NCBI GenBank assembly: GCA_002365855.1
Contig: DFAP01000034.1
Coordinates: forward strand, 1 to 33,780
DNA length: 33,780 nt
Source of the DNA: Pelotomaculum sp. UBA3103
GTDB taxonomy: Bacteria > Bacillota > Desulfotomaculia > Desulfotomaculales > Pelotomaculaceae
Reading direction: 5' to 3'
Shown: in pieces, positions 15,485 to 22,252 of the stretch
Layout of the letters: every line of letters starts with the position of its first letter
Position numbering within the stretch: position 1 is the stretch's first letter
Position numbers and translations under genes: made by a program
Notes under the pieces: generated by a model
Seen by the model: only the letters and a program-made list of their open reading frames with translations
What the model was told of the DNA's origin: nothing
The model's database searches: none

Positions 15485-16816
15485 TCATTTAAACAAGGCG
15501 TAGACCAGTAAAATTAAGCCTAATATTAGTATGACCCGGCCTGCTATAACAATGCGCCAGTACCAGTACCGGCTGCCTGTGCCCAGAGCGTCCCGGATAC
15601 CCCGGTGTGGGACCAGCCAGCTAAAGAGGCCGGCGCCCAGTATCCCTGAAACGATTACCATATTGGTGCCGCCCAACTGGTCTATTACCTCCAAAAATGG
15701 CCGCCCAGCCAGGGTGCATTTTAACGGTGTGAAGCTTAAGGCAGAGGGCAGACCCAGGACAATCATTAAAGCTGCTACGGCATGAACCGCCTTGGCGTTG
15801 CCAAGAGAAAACTCCTCGGCAAACGCAGCAACCATTACTTTCAGACCGGCCAGGCACGAGCTGAAGGCAGCCGCAAAAAAGAGGCTAAAGAAGAGTACGG
15901 CCAGAAGACCACCCCAGGCAATGTTATCGAAAACCATCGGCAAAATGACAAAAGCCAGTTGACTTCCTTCATCCGGGGCCAAGCCAAAAGTAAAAACGAG
16001 GGGAAAGATCATCCATCCGGCCAAAAACGCTACCGTGGTTTCTGTCAGGGTAACGATTAAAGAAGCCCTGGGGACATGAACCTTAGGTGGAATATAGCTG
16101 CCATATGTTATCAGGTACCCTTGTCCGATAGCCAGGCTGTAGAATGCCTGACCGATGGCAAACATCCAGAGGCGTGTTTCCTTAAGCAGTGAATAGTCGG
16201 CTTTGGTCAGAAACTCATACGCCTGCGCCCAACCCGCGGTGCTGCGGGCGAACAGAACCAGCATGATTACGATCAGCAGCAGCAGAGGCATTAACAATTT
16301 GGATATAAATTCAATGGCTGTTACACCCCTGATCAACAACACGCCGGCCAAGGCCACCACTATAAAAAAATACCAAACCGAGGCATAACCCCGGGTAAAC
16401 TCTTCGAAAGGTTTTACATTCCCAATGATGCTCGAAACAGCATAACCCAGGGTCCAACCGGTCACTACCAAGTAGTAGCTGGTGATTACCACTGTCAATG
16501 AGACAACGCCCCAACCGATAACCGCGCCCCATCGATGCACTTTGCGGTACGTCGCAACGGTATTTCCCATGGCCAGCCTGCCTACCGCCACTTCCAGCAT
16601 CATTATCGGCAAAGCCACCAGCATCAGCACGGTAAAGTAAGCGATAATGAAGGCTGCGCCACCGTTTTCTCCCACCATATAGGGAAAACGCCACAGGTTT
16701 CCCAACCCTACGGCCGCGGCAGTCATAGAAAAAACAAAACCAACCTCCGAGGACCACTGCGCCCTCTGGGGAAAAGAGTTATAGGAAAGATTGCTGTCGT
16801 TAAATCGCTGTTTCAT
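15485..16816 (-). CDS. Sodium:neurotransmitter symporter family transporter
   Basis: Sodium-coupled amino acid importer of 443 residues with about 11-12 helices, LeuT fold, similar in length to bacterial MhsT. Helix 1 carries the sodium/substrate motif VGLGNLWRFPYMVGENGGAAF. Helices 3-8 follow with YYLVVTGWTLGYAVSSI and RLWMFAIGQAFYSLAIGQGYLITYGSY (the helix 6 unwound region). I chose the ATG at 16816, with AAGAGG six bases upstream; TTG at 16834 would add six residues and lacks a clear site. It is divergent from an aminotransferase gene, consistent with uptake of an amino acid that is then transaminated, but substrate specificity is not visible. Confidence 0.9.
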   Translation of the reverse strand: MKQRFNDSNLSYNSFPQRAQWSSEVGFVFSMTAAAVGLGNLWRFPYMVGENGGAAFIIAYFTVLMLVALPIMMLEVAVGRLAMGNTVATYRKVHRWGAVIGWGVVSLTVVITSYYLVVTGWTLGYAVSSIIGNVKPFEEFTRGYASVWYFFIVVALAGVLLIRGVTAIEFISKLLMPLLLLIVIMLVLFARSTAGWAQAYEFLTKADYSLLKETRLWMFAIGQAFYSLAIGQGYLITYGSYIPPKVHVPRASLIVTLTETTVAFLAGWMIFPLVFTFGLAPDEGSQLAFVILPMVFDNIAWGGLLAVLFFSLFFAAAFSSCLAGLKVMVAAFAEEFSLGNAKAVHAVAALMIVLGLPSALSFTPLKCTLAGRPFLEVIDQLGGTNMVIVSGILGAGLFSWLVPHRGIRDALGTGSRYWYWRIVIAGRVILILGLILLVYALFK

Positions 16817-16955
16817 GGCAAACCTCTTGAGCAAGATTACCTATTACAAGCTTTATACTTCCTGGCGAAAAATCGTCAGGACATTAGCCTTATTAATTTA
16901 CTGCAGGGATGGCAGAGAATGCAACGAATGACATATTAGGAGTTATTAAGAGTTT

Positions 16956-16975
16956 TTTTTATGATATCATAAAAA
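16956..16975. promoter_or_regulatory. Perfect 20-bp palindrome in divergent intergenic region
   Basis: TTTTTATGATATCATAAAAA is perfectly self-complementary without a spacer, between the symporter and aminotransferase genes and about 38 bp before the latter's start. It could be an operator for either gene. No regulator is encoded next to it. Confidence 0.45.
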
Positions 16976-17013
16976 CATTGTTGTTTCTAAATCAACTGAC
17001 GGAGGTATATGAA

Positions 17014-18183
17014 ATGAAAGAGTTATCTAGAACGACTGATACCTTTACAGAATCTGTCATTCGTCAGATGGCCAGATTATGCAGAGCTGCGGGCGGTTAT
17101 AACCTTTCCCAGGGTTTTCCTGATTTCGACAGTCCCATGCCAATAAAGGCAGCAGCCATTGCAGCCATTAATAAGGAACTAAATCAATATTCCATCACAT
17201 ACGGAGAACCGGTACTGCGTGAAGCTATCAGCAAAAAGGCTCTAACATATAATGGGGTAAAATGCGATCCGGAAACTGAAATCACAGTAACCTGCGGGGC
17301 TACTGAAGCAATGATTGCGTCTCTCAAGGCTATAATTAACCCGGGCGATGAGATAATAATATTTGAACCTTTTTATGAAAACTACGGGCCGGATGGGATA
17401 CTATCCGGTGCGACCCCCAGGTATGTTACATTGCATCCTCCTGACTGGTCTTTTTCATCCGAAGAATTGGCCAGGGCTTTCAATCATAAAACAAAAGTAA
17501 TTGTTATTAATACACCTCATAATCCTACCGGTAAGGTTTTTACACGACAGGAACTTGAAGAAATTGCAAGGTTGTGCCTCAAATGGGATACTTACGCCAT
17601 AACGGACGAAATATACGAACACATTCTTTATAATGGCGCCGAACATATTTCCATAGCAGCCTTGCCTGGAATGGGCAACCGGACTATAACCATTAATTCG
17701 ATTTCAAAAACTTATGCCGTAACAGGATGGCGTGTGGGTTGGGCAATCGCCAGCGAACCAATTACGCTGAGCATCCGAAAAGTTCATGATTTTCTTACCG
17801 TTGGCGCGCCGACCCCTTTTCAGCATGCAGCTGCTGTAGCCTTGGAATTACCAGATGAATACTACAAAGGTCTGCAAGAGCATTACGAAAAAGCAAGGGA
17901 TTTTCTCTTTAAAGTCTTGAACAGGACTGGTTTCAATCCATACAAACCTGAGGGAGCTTACTATATCATCTCAGATATACAGGATTTAATGAAGAAATTA
18001 AACGTTTTAGATGATTTCTCCTTCTGTAAAAAGTTAATTGAAATTACGGGAGTGGCAACAGTACCGGGATCTTCTTTTTACTCTGACCCTGAAAAAGGAA
18101 AATACCAGGCCAGGTTTTGTTTTTGCAAAAAATGGGACACGTTATACGCAGTTGAAAAAGCGTTGTATAAAGTCAGCAGTTAA
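17014..18183 (+). CDS. Class I/II aminotransferase (PLP-dependent)
   Basis: Fold-type I PLP enzyme of 389 residues, aspartate aminotransferase-like. Seen: AGGYNLSQGFPDFDSP and YSITYGEPVLREAISKK at the N-terminus, CGATEAMIASLKAIINPGDEIIIFEPFY, INTPHNPTGKVF with the substrate-region Asn, AITDEIYEHILYNG with the Asp and Tyr that contact PLP, and SISKTYAVTGWRVGW with the PLP lysine. I chose the ATG at 17014 because GGAGGT lies at 17001-17006; an earlier frame opening at 16909 lacks a site. The NLSQGFPDF start resembles methionine/kynurenine-type and aspartate-type enzymes; the amino donor cannot be fixed. It is followed after 31 bp by a small unknown gene and is divergent from the symporter. Confidence 0.9.
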   Translation: MKELSRTTDTFTESVIRQMARLCRAAGGYNLSQGFPDFDSPMPIKAAAIAAINKELNQYSITYGEPVLREAISKKALTYNGVKCDPETEITVTCGATEAMIASLKAIINPGDEIIIFEPFYENYGPDGILSGATPRYVTLHPPDWSFSSEELARAFNHKTKVIVINTPHNPTGKVFTRQELEEIARLCLKWDTYAITDEIYEHILYNGAEHISIAALPGMGNRTITINSISKTYAVTGWRVGWAIASEPITLSIRKVHDFLTVGAPTPFQHAAAVALELPDEYYKGLQEHYEKARDFLFKVLNRTGFNPYKPEGAYYIISDIQDLMKKLNVLDDFSFCKKLIEITGVATVPGSSFYSDPEKGKYQARFCFCKKWDTLYAVEKALYKVSS

Positions 18184-18214
18184 CGCCAAATTCTAATTTA
18201 AACAGGGGGCTTTT

Positions 18215-18649
18215 ATGAAACACACATATTTATTCCAGGAAGGCACGTGGAATACAAAAGGGACTTATTACGACGAAAACAACAACCCTTTAAGTGTTGA
18301 AGGACAATCCGAAATAACCCACCTTAAAGAACTGTGGTTTAATGACAGTTATATGAGTGTTCAGGGAGATACTCCGGTAAAATTAATAAACAAATATGAG
18401 ATAGCTCCCTTTGAGAAGGAATTTACCATGTGGCAGTCCGTTAACCCGGCATTAGGAAGGTTATTGGGAAGATTTGTGGTCGTTGAGGACTCCATCATCT
18501 CTCTGTTCAGCTCGGGGAATGGAGAGTATTTTGGCAGCGAGTTCGTTACAAAAATAAATGATTCAGAGTATACCGGGAAAGGCGTTTTATATAACGCTGC
18601 CGGCAGGATATCCTCCTGGTCTGTACAACTCACCTGGGAGAATTTTTGA
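18215..18649 (+). CDS. Hypothetical protein, likely beta-rich
   Basis: Protein of 144 residues with no signal peptide or membrane segment and no recognised family. The sequence alternates polar and aromatic residues in short strands (YLFQEGTWNTKGTYYDENNNPL, then MWQSVNPALGRLLGRFVVVEDSIISLFSSGNGEYFGSEFV). This suggests a small beta-barrel (lipocalin- or DUF1579-like), but that is only an impression. The ATG has CAGGGGG upstream. It sits 31 bp after the aminotransferase gene on the same strand and is probably co-transcribed. Confidence 0.75.
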   Translation: MKHTYLFQEGTWNTKGTYYDENNNPLSVEGQSEITHLKELWFNDSYMSVQGDTPVKLINKYEIAPFEKEFTMWQSVNPALGRLLGRFVVVEDSIISLFSSGNGEYFGSEFVTKINDSEYTGKGVLYNAAGRISSWSVQLTWENF

Positions 18650-18676
18650 TTAAATTGATGAGGCACGGGCAATGCG

Positions 18677-19441
18677 TCAAAAACCGGTCATGAACCCGTT
18701 GCTGAACCAGGCCGGCAAATGCCGCGCTTCCGCATCCTCACCAAATACCCTTTCAGAAAGTGTCAGGACGGCTTTTTTGATGTACTCGTGATCACCGTAC
18801 GGGTAAAAGCGCTTGATTCGGTTGATTCCTTTGCAGTTTTCGGGGTCGGATGTAACAACCAGCGCCCTGCAGGAAAAAGGTCTTGCTTCATAAACCGTGC
18901 ATTCTCCCCTCTCTGATAAAAAAATGCATGGTATTTTTTTGTTAAAATACCCTTTTGCCAAACGGGCAACGGCTTCCTCGCTTTTATGCTTATACCCGCG
19001 CTGCGGGTACTCTTTTGCGCGGGCCAGGTAATTATTGTACAGGTTATTCTGGACATCTTTACTGAGGCTGCCTGTAACATAGTCTTTTACAAGGTCCGCC
19101 TCAAGCCGGCTGATCGTAACATACAGGCAGCAGCAGTGCGCGCAGCCTTTCCCGCAGGAGTAAGCACCGCTGAAGAACTCGTGCATAGCGTCATATATTC
19201 GATAGATCTCTTTAAGCAGGTTAAAGCCCGAGTATATATCCAGAGAGCCGCTGCCGGCGACAATCTCTTCAAGCAGCGCCGTTAACCTGTTGGCTATAAC
19301 GCTCAGGTCGTTTCTGACATAAACCGCTCTTTCCCCCCTGTAATTTACGAAGGCGACCTCTTTGCCAAGGCAGCATTTTTTATATTTCAACCCGCTGCCG
19401 CACCGGCAGGGCTCATTTCTTCCCGCGGCAACCTTCCCCAA
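18677..19441 (-). CDS. SEC-C plus YkgJ-type metal-binding protein
   Basis: Protein of 254 residues combining two cysteine modules. The N-terminal SEC-C zinc motif is RNEPCRCGSGLKYKKCCLGK (about residues 8-27). A YkgJ-type cluster follows: CGKGCAHCCCLYVTISRLEADL near residue 100, then FLSERGECTVYEARPFSCRALVVTSDPENC near 180-205. YkgJ proteins are thought to bind a zinc or iron-sulfur cluster; SEC-C serves as a zinc-dependent interaction module. No partner is visible. The reaction, if any, is unknown. It is convergent with the small gene at 18215. Confidence 0.85.
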   Translation of the reverse strand: MGKVAAGRNEPCRCGSGLKYKKCCLGKEVAFVNYRGERAVYVRNDLSVIANRLTALLEEIVAGSGSLDIYSGFNLLKEIYRIYDAMHEFFSGAYSCGKGCAHCCCLYVTISRLEADLVKDYVTGSLSKDVQNNLYNNYLARAKEYPQRGYKHKSEEAVARLAKGYFNKKIPCIFLSERGECTVYEARPFSCRALVVTSDPENCKGINRIKRFYPYGDHEYIKKAVLTLSERVFGEDAEARHLPAWFSNGFMTGF

Positions 19442-19552
19442 AAAATATCCCCCCCTAATATCACGGAGTCAACTTCCTTCCTCCAGCTAATAAAACGTAT
19501 GGGTAATAGAGGTGGGATATACCGTTAAAATGTATGCAAAGGCATGCTGGTT

Positions 19553-20257
19553 TTATTTGGCCATGGTTTCTTTCATCCAGTCCATCAGGCTCAGCCCGTG
19601 TTTGCCCCTGATATTGTCCACATCATCCATCCCGCATATCTGCCCGTCCCGGACGGCTACCACCATGTCCAGGACCGGTTCCGCTTCGGCTACTTCATGG
19701 GTTGACATGAGCACCGTCTGTTCATCCAGGTTCGTGTAAGTGATCAAAGACTTGATAATGATATCCCGCACCAGGGGGTCCAGGCCCGCCAGGGGTTCGT
19801 CCATCAAGATCAGCGGCGCCTGGCGCGAGAGGGCCAGTAATATTTTAAGCCTGCCCCGGTTTCCCTTGGATAGGTTTTTTGCCTTTTTATCTGGCTCCAG
19901 CTGCATGAAGCTCATGATTTCCAGGGCTTTTTCCTGATCAAAATCATCAAAGAGGCCGGCGTTGAAACCGATTGTTTCCTTTGCAGTGAAAAAGGGATAA
20001 AGGACATCCAGCTCCGAAAGGTACGCCACCTCACCGGCAATGCGACGGTTAGCCGTTTTACCATTCACTGTCACCGAGCCCTTGGTAGGATGGACCAGGC
20101 CGGCCATCAATTTTATTATTGTCGATTTGCCGCTCCCGTTCGGCCCCACCAATCCGATCATTTTCCCCCGGGGCAGGACAAAACTGACGTTGTCTATAGC
20201 GTTCTGGCCGGGATATTTCTTGATCACGTTCTTAAATTCTACGATATGGTCAGACAT
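19553..20257 (-). CDS. ABC transporter ATPase (YtrB-like)
   Basis: ATPase of 234 residues with Walker A GPNGSGKST near residue 38, signature NLSKGNRGRLKILLALSR (a degenerate LSKGN form typical of this group), Walker B LILMDEPLAGLD, and the switch histidine in VLMSTHEVAEAE. The LSKGxxGR form and the adjoining GntR gene match the ytr/bcrA-like exporter group. It is the last gene of the operon permease-GntR-ATPase; its start adjoins the GntR stop. The exported substrate is unknown. Cell-wall antibiotic stress is a role known for relatives, not shown here. Confidence 0.88.
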   Translation of the reverse strand: MSDHIVEFKNVIKKYPGQNAIDNVSFVLPRGKMIGLVGPNGSGKSTIIKLMAGLVHPTKGSVTVNGKTANRRIAGEVAYLSELDVLYPFFTAKETIGFNAGLFDDFDQEKALEIMSFMQLEPDKKAKNLSKGNRGRLKILLALSRQAPLILMDEPLAGLDPLVRDIIIKSLITYTNLDEQTVLMSTHEVAEAEPVLDMVVAVRDGQICGMDDVDNIRGKHGLSLMDWMKETMAK

Positions 20258-20641
20258 TTAATAATCCCCCCGTTCTTTGGAGTTGGCAAGCTCCTTCCGG
20301 ACACCTTCAACTATCTCATCCGGGCCGAAGCCCATATCCTTCATATCTGCAATAAAGTTGACGATTTGCTCGTTCTTTAATTCTTCCCGCACCTGCCTCA
20401 GCCTGGATTTGCTTTCCGTGATAAAGGTGCCCAGGCCCCGCCTTGTTTCGGCAATCTCCTGGCGTTCCAATTCCGCGTAAACACGCTGGATAGTGTTGGG
20501 GTTGACCCCGGATTGTACGGCCATATCCCTGACCGAGGGTAGCTTATCCCCCGCTTGCAGCTCTCCCCGGACCAGCTGTCGGCACAGGCGCCCGACGATC
20601 TGCGCGTAGATGGGTTGGTTGGTTTTAAAAGACTGGCTCAT
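20258..20641 (-). CDS. GntR-family regulator, YtrA subfamily
   Basis: Repressor of 127 residues. The N-terminal winged helix-turn-helix is at about residues 8-75 (PIYAQIVGRLCRQLVRGELQAGDKLPSVRDMAVQSGVNPNTIQRVYAELERQEI, then RRGLGTFI). The short C-terminal tail (about 45 residues) forms the dimerisation helices and lacks a large ligand domain, as usual for YtrA. It lies between the permease gene (2-bp gap) and the ATPase gene (no gap). The 36-bp palindrome at 21454 upstream of the operon contains AGTGTA...TACACT, like known YtrA operators, so autoregulation is likely. Confidence 0.92.
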   Translation of the reverse strand: MSQSFKTNQPIYAQIVGRLCRQLVRGELQAGDKLPSVRDMAVQSGVNPNTIQRVYAELERQEIAETRRGLGTFITESKSRLRQVREELKNEQIVNFIADMKDMGFGPDEIVEGVRKELANSKERGDY

Positions 20642-20643
20642 AG

Positions 20644-21393
20644 CTACACCTCTACCTTGTTGTCTATCAGCCAGGCCGAAAGGGCTAATAAAGCCGCGGT
20701 AATAAGGAGGTAAAACAATATCTCACCGACATATAAAAAATCAAGGCGGACATCAGTCCTCGGAATCATGAGAACTTGCGGGAGGTTGTGCAGACTGATA
20801 TTCAGCAAGCCCCAGTGGGTGATTCTTTCATAAAACCAGGTTTGCTGCAGCTGGCCGATTCCCCAGGTGGCCGTGAGAAAAGCGCCAACTCCCGCCAGCC
20901 ACCGGAAGCGACCCAGGATGTTCTGGGTGGCGGCGGTCACCACCGAAATAAGAGTCGCCCAGGATCCAATATAAATGCTGAGGGCGAAAGTGAATAAAGC
21001 AGCATAGAAACCAACCTCGATAAAAGCGGAAAACAAGGTCTGAGGAGTAAAGCCGTGCAACTGCTCGAGTAATGAACTGCTAAAGATTCCCCACAACAGC
21101 AGTGCGGCAGCGATGATCATTATAACCAGCATCTGAAACAGGCTTACCAACATCTTTGACGAAAGCAGCATCCAGGCCGGCTGTGGGCAGTGCAGCCAGA
21201 GTTGGGGAGTAACCTTCCACTCCCAGGAAAGACTTTTCAGCATATAAATCGCGGGGTAAAACATGAGAAAAATCAAGAGAAATGGCGATGGCGCAATAAT
21301 AAAAGCTGCGTGGCGCCAGTGAGACTGGTATACCAGCCACAACCCCCCGATCAAGATAATGGATAAGGTTACGAGGTAAGAGTTACGGGTCAT
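20644..21393 (-). CDS. Membrane protein, probable ABC permease
   Basis: Integral membrane protein of 249 residues with about six hydrophobic helices: SYLVTLSIILIGGLWLVYQS near the N-terminus, FIIAPSPFLLIFLMFYPAIYMLK, VSLFQMLVIMIIAAALLLWGIF, VGFYAALFTFALSIYIGSWATLIS, a helix near residue 165, and a final ILFYLLITAALLALSAWLI. I see no strongly conserved motif. The assignment as permease rests on hydropathy and on being first in an operon with a GntR(YtrA) regulator and an ATPase. The ATG is at 21393, about 60 bp downstream of the operator. Confidence 0.8.
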   Translation of the reverse strand: MTRNSYLVTLSIILIGGLWLVYQSHWRHAAFIIAPSPFLLIFLMFYPAIYMLKSLSWEWKVTPQLWLHCPQPAWMLLSSKMLVSLFQMLVIMIIAAALLLWGIFSSSLLEQLHGFTPQTLFSAFIEVGFYAALFTFALSIYIGSWATLISVVTAATQNILGRFRWLAGVGAFLTATWGIGQLQQTWFYERITHWGLLNISLHNLPQVLMIPRTDVRLDFLYVGEILFYLLITAALLALSAWLIDNKVEV

Positions 21394-21453
21394 GCGAAGT
21401 TCCTTTTTTTACAGCGTCGACCAGGCGTTCATTTTTTTTGGACCCCCATTTAC

Positions 21454-21503
21454 TGTATTAGTGTACTACACACATAGTACACTAATACAGGCTGCGCTGT
21501 CAA
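21454..21503 (-). promoter_or_regulatory. Promoter with 36-bp YtrA-type operator
   Basis: Perfect inverted repeat with 15-bp arms and a CACACA centre (21454-21489), containing AGTGTA-N12-TACACT. On the minus strand TTGACA (21498-21503), an 18-bp spacer and TACTAT (21474-21479) form a good promoter whose -10 lies inside the palindrome. Repressor binding would block it. The likely regulator is the GntR protein at 20258. Confidence 0.8.
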
Positions 21504-21542
21504 TACCGAGGCAGGAGGCACAGAGGCAGCGGCGAGAGGCAG

Positions 21543-21565
21543 CGGTACCGGGTACCTAAGTTATT
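21543..21565. repeat. GGTACCGGGTACC repeat, copy 1
   Basis: CGGTACCGGGTACCTAAGTTATT matches, in the opposite orientation, the element at 28093-28115 with a single centre difference. The core is a near-perfect palindrome. Confidence 0.6.
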
Positions 21566-21573
21566 AAGTGAAG

Positions 21574-21596
21574 AAAAAACCGCCACGCGGGCGGTT
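21574..21596 (-). terminator. Intrinsic terminator for the CGGC-domain gene
   Basis: On the minus strand AACCGCC-CGCGT-GGCGGTT is followed by a T run. It is the first good terminator downstream of the minus-strand gene at 21694. Confidence 0.65.
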
Positions 21597-21693
21597 GCTG
21601 TTTACTGTGGAGGATACCGATTCCCTGAAAATTAACGCCGGTAAGGAACATGGCCGAATAAATATTCGTTGTTTTCTTCTGGAGCATTGCTAA

Positions 21694-22026
21694 TTAGTGA
21701 GTATAATCTATTATTCTGATCTTATTCCCTAATTTATTTTCTATCGCTGCCTTGATCTGTTTTGCATGCGGGCAAGGAAAACCAATAGGGTTACCTCTTG
21801 TAATACATGATGCCAATACTATGATATCCGCACCTCTTTTAACCATTTCTTCAGCTCTTGTTACAGCCTTCTTGCCAGGACAACCACCACAGGAAACCAT
21901 GCCGATTATTTCAATTTCTTCTTTAATACCATCAAAAGCATATTTCTTTTCTCTTATTATTTTAAAGTCCATTGTCCCCGGGCACATATCTTCCGTTTGC
22001 CTGCACCTAATCAGTCCAATCTTCAT
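21694..22026 (-). CDS. CGGC-domain protein, candidate Fur-regulated
   Basis: Small cytoplasmic protein of about 110 residues with the CGGC-domain layout: MKIGLIRCRQTEDMCPGTMDF, then GMVSCGGCPGKKAVTRAEEMVKRGADIIVLASCITRGNPIGFPCPH. The conserved cysteines suggest metal binding, but the function is unknown. I prefer the ATG at 22026 (AGGA ten bases upstream), because that is where relatives begin. The alternative at 22077 has an AGGTG site but lies only 11 bp from the Fur-type box, leaving little room for a leader. The box at 22088 suggests iron-responsive control. Confidence 0.8.
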   Translation of the reverse strand: MKIGLIRCRQTEDMCPGTMDFKIIREKKYAFDGIKEEIEIIGMVSCGGCPGKKAVTRAEEMVKRGADIIVLASCITRGNPIGFPCPHAKQIKAAIENKLGNKIRIIDYTH

Positions 22027-22087
22027 AAATAGCACGTCCTTTCTTGTGTTTTTATTAACATATTCTTTCATTGTCATGTTTTCACCT

Positions 22088-22106
22088 GCAAATGATAATC
22101 ATTATC
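22088..22106. promoter_or_regulatory. Fur-type box
   Basis: The sequence GCAAATGATAATCATTATC matches 17 of 19 bases of the classical Fur box GATAATGATAATCATTATC. It lies directly upstream of the CGGC-domain gene and about 150 bp upstream of nrdJ on the other strand. Its position favours the CGGC gene as target. Confidence 0.7.
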
Positions 22107-22252
22107 TTTTTTATCTCCCTTAGAGGATAAAGATATTAATTGTAGAAAAAGTTACAAGTAGCCTATCCATGCTGGAAAGAATGCTCTGGGTATACTGACT
22201 GGAAGAGCATCAATACTTCAGGTTAGGAAATCTATATCAAAGGTGGATTACT

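Noticed and set aside
15045..15488. 147-residue minus-strand open frame
   Set aside because: It overlaps the plus-strand stalk-domain remnant, whose translation is clearly family-like, and crosses the terminator hairpin; its own composition shows no family.
22110..22252. Cobalamin riboswitch or NrdR box before nrdJ
   Set aside because: I found no B12-box core and no NrdR-type palindrome in this short upstream region.
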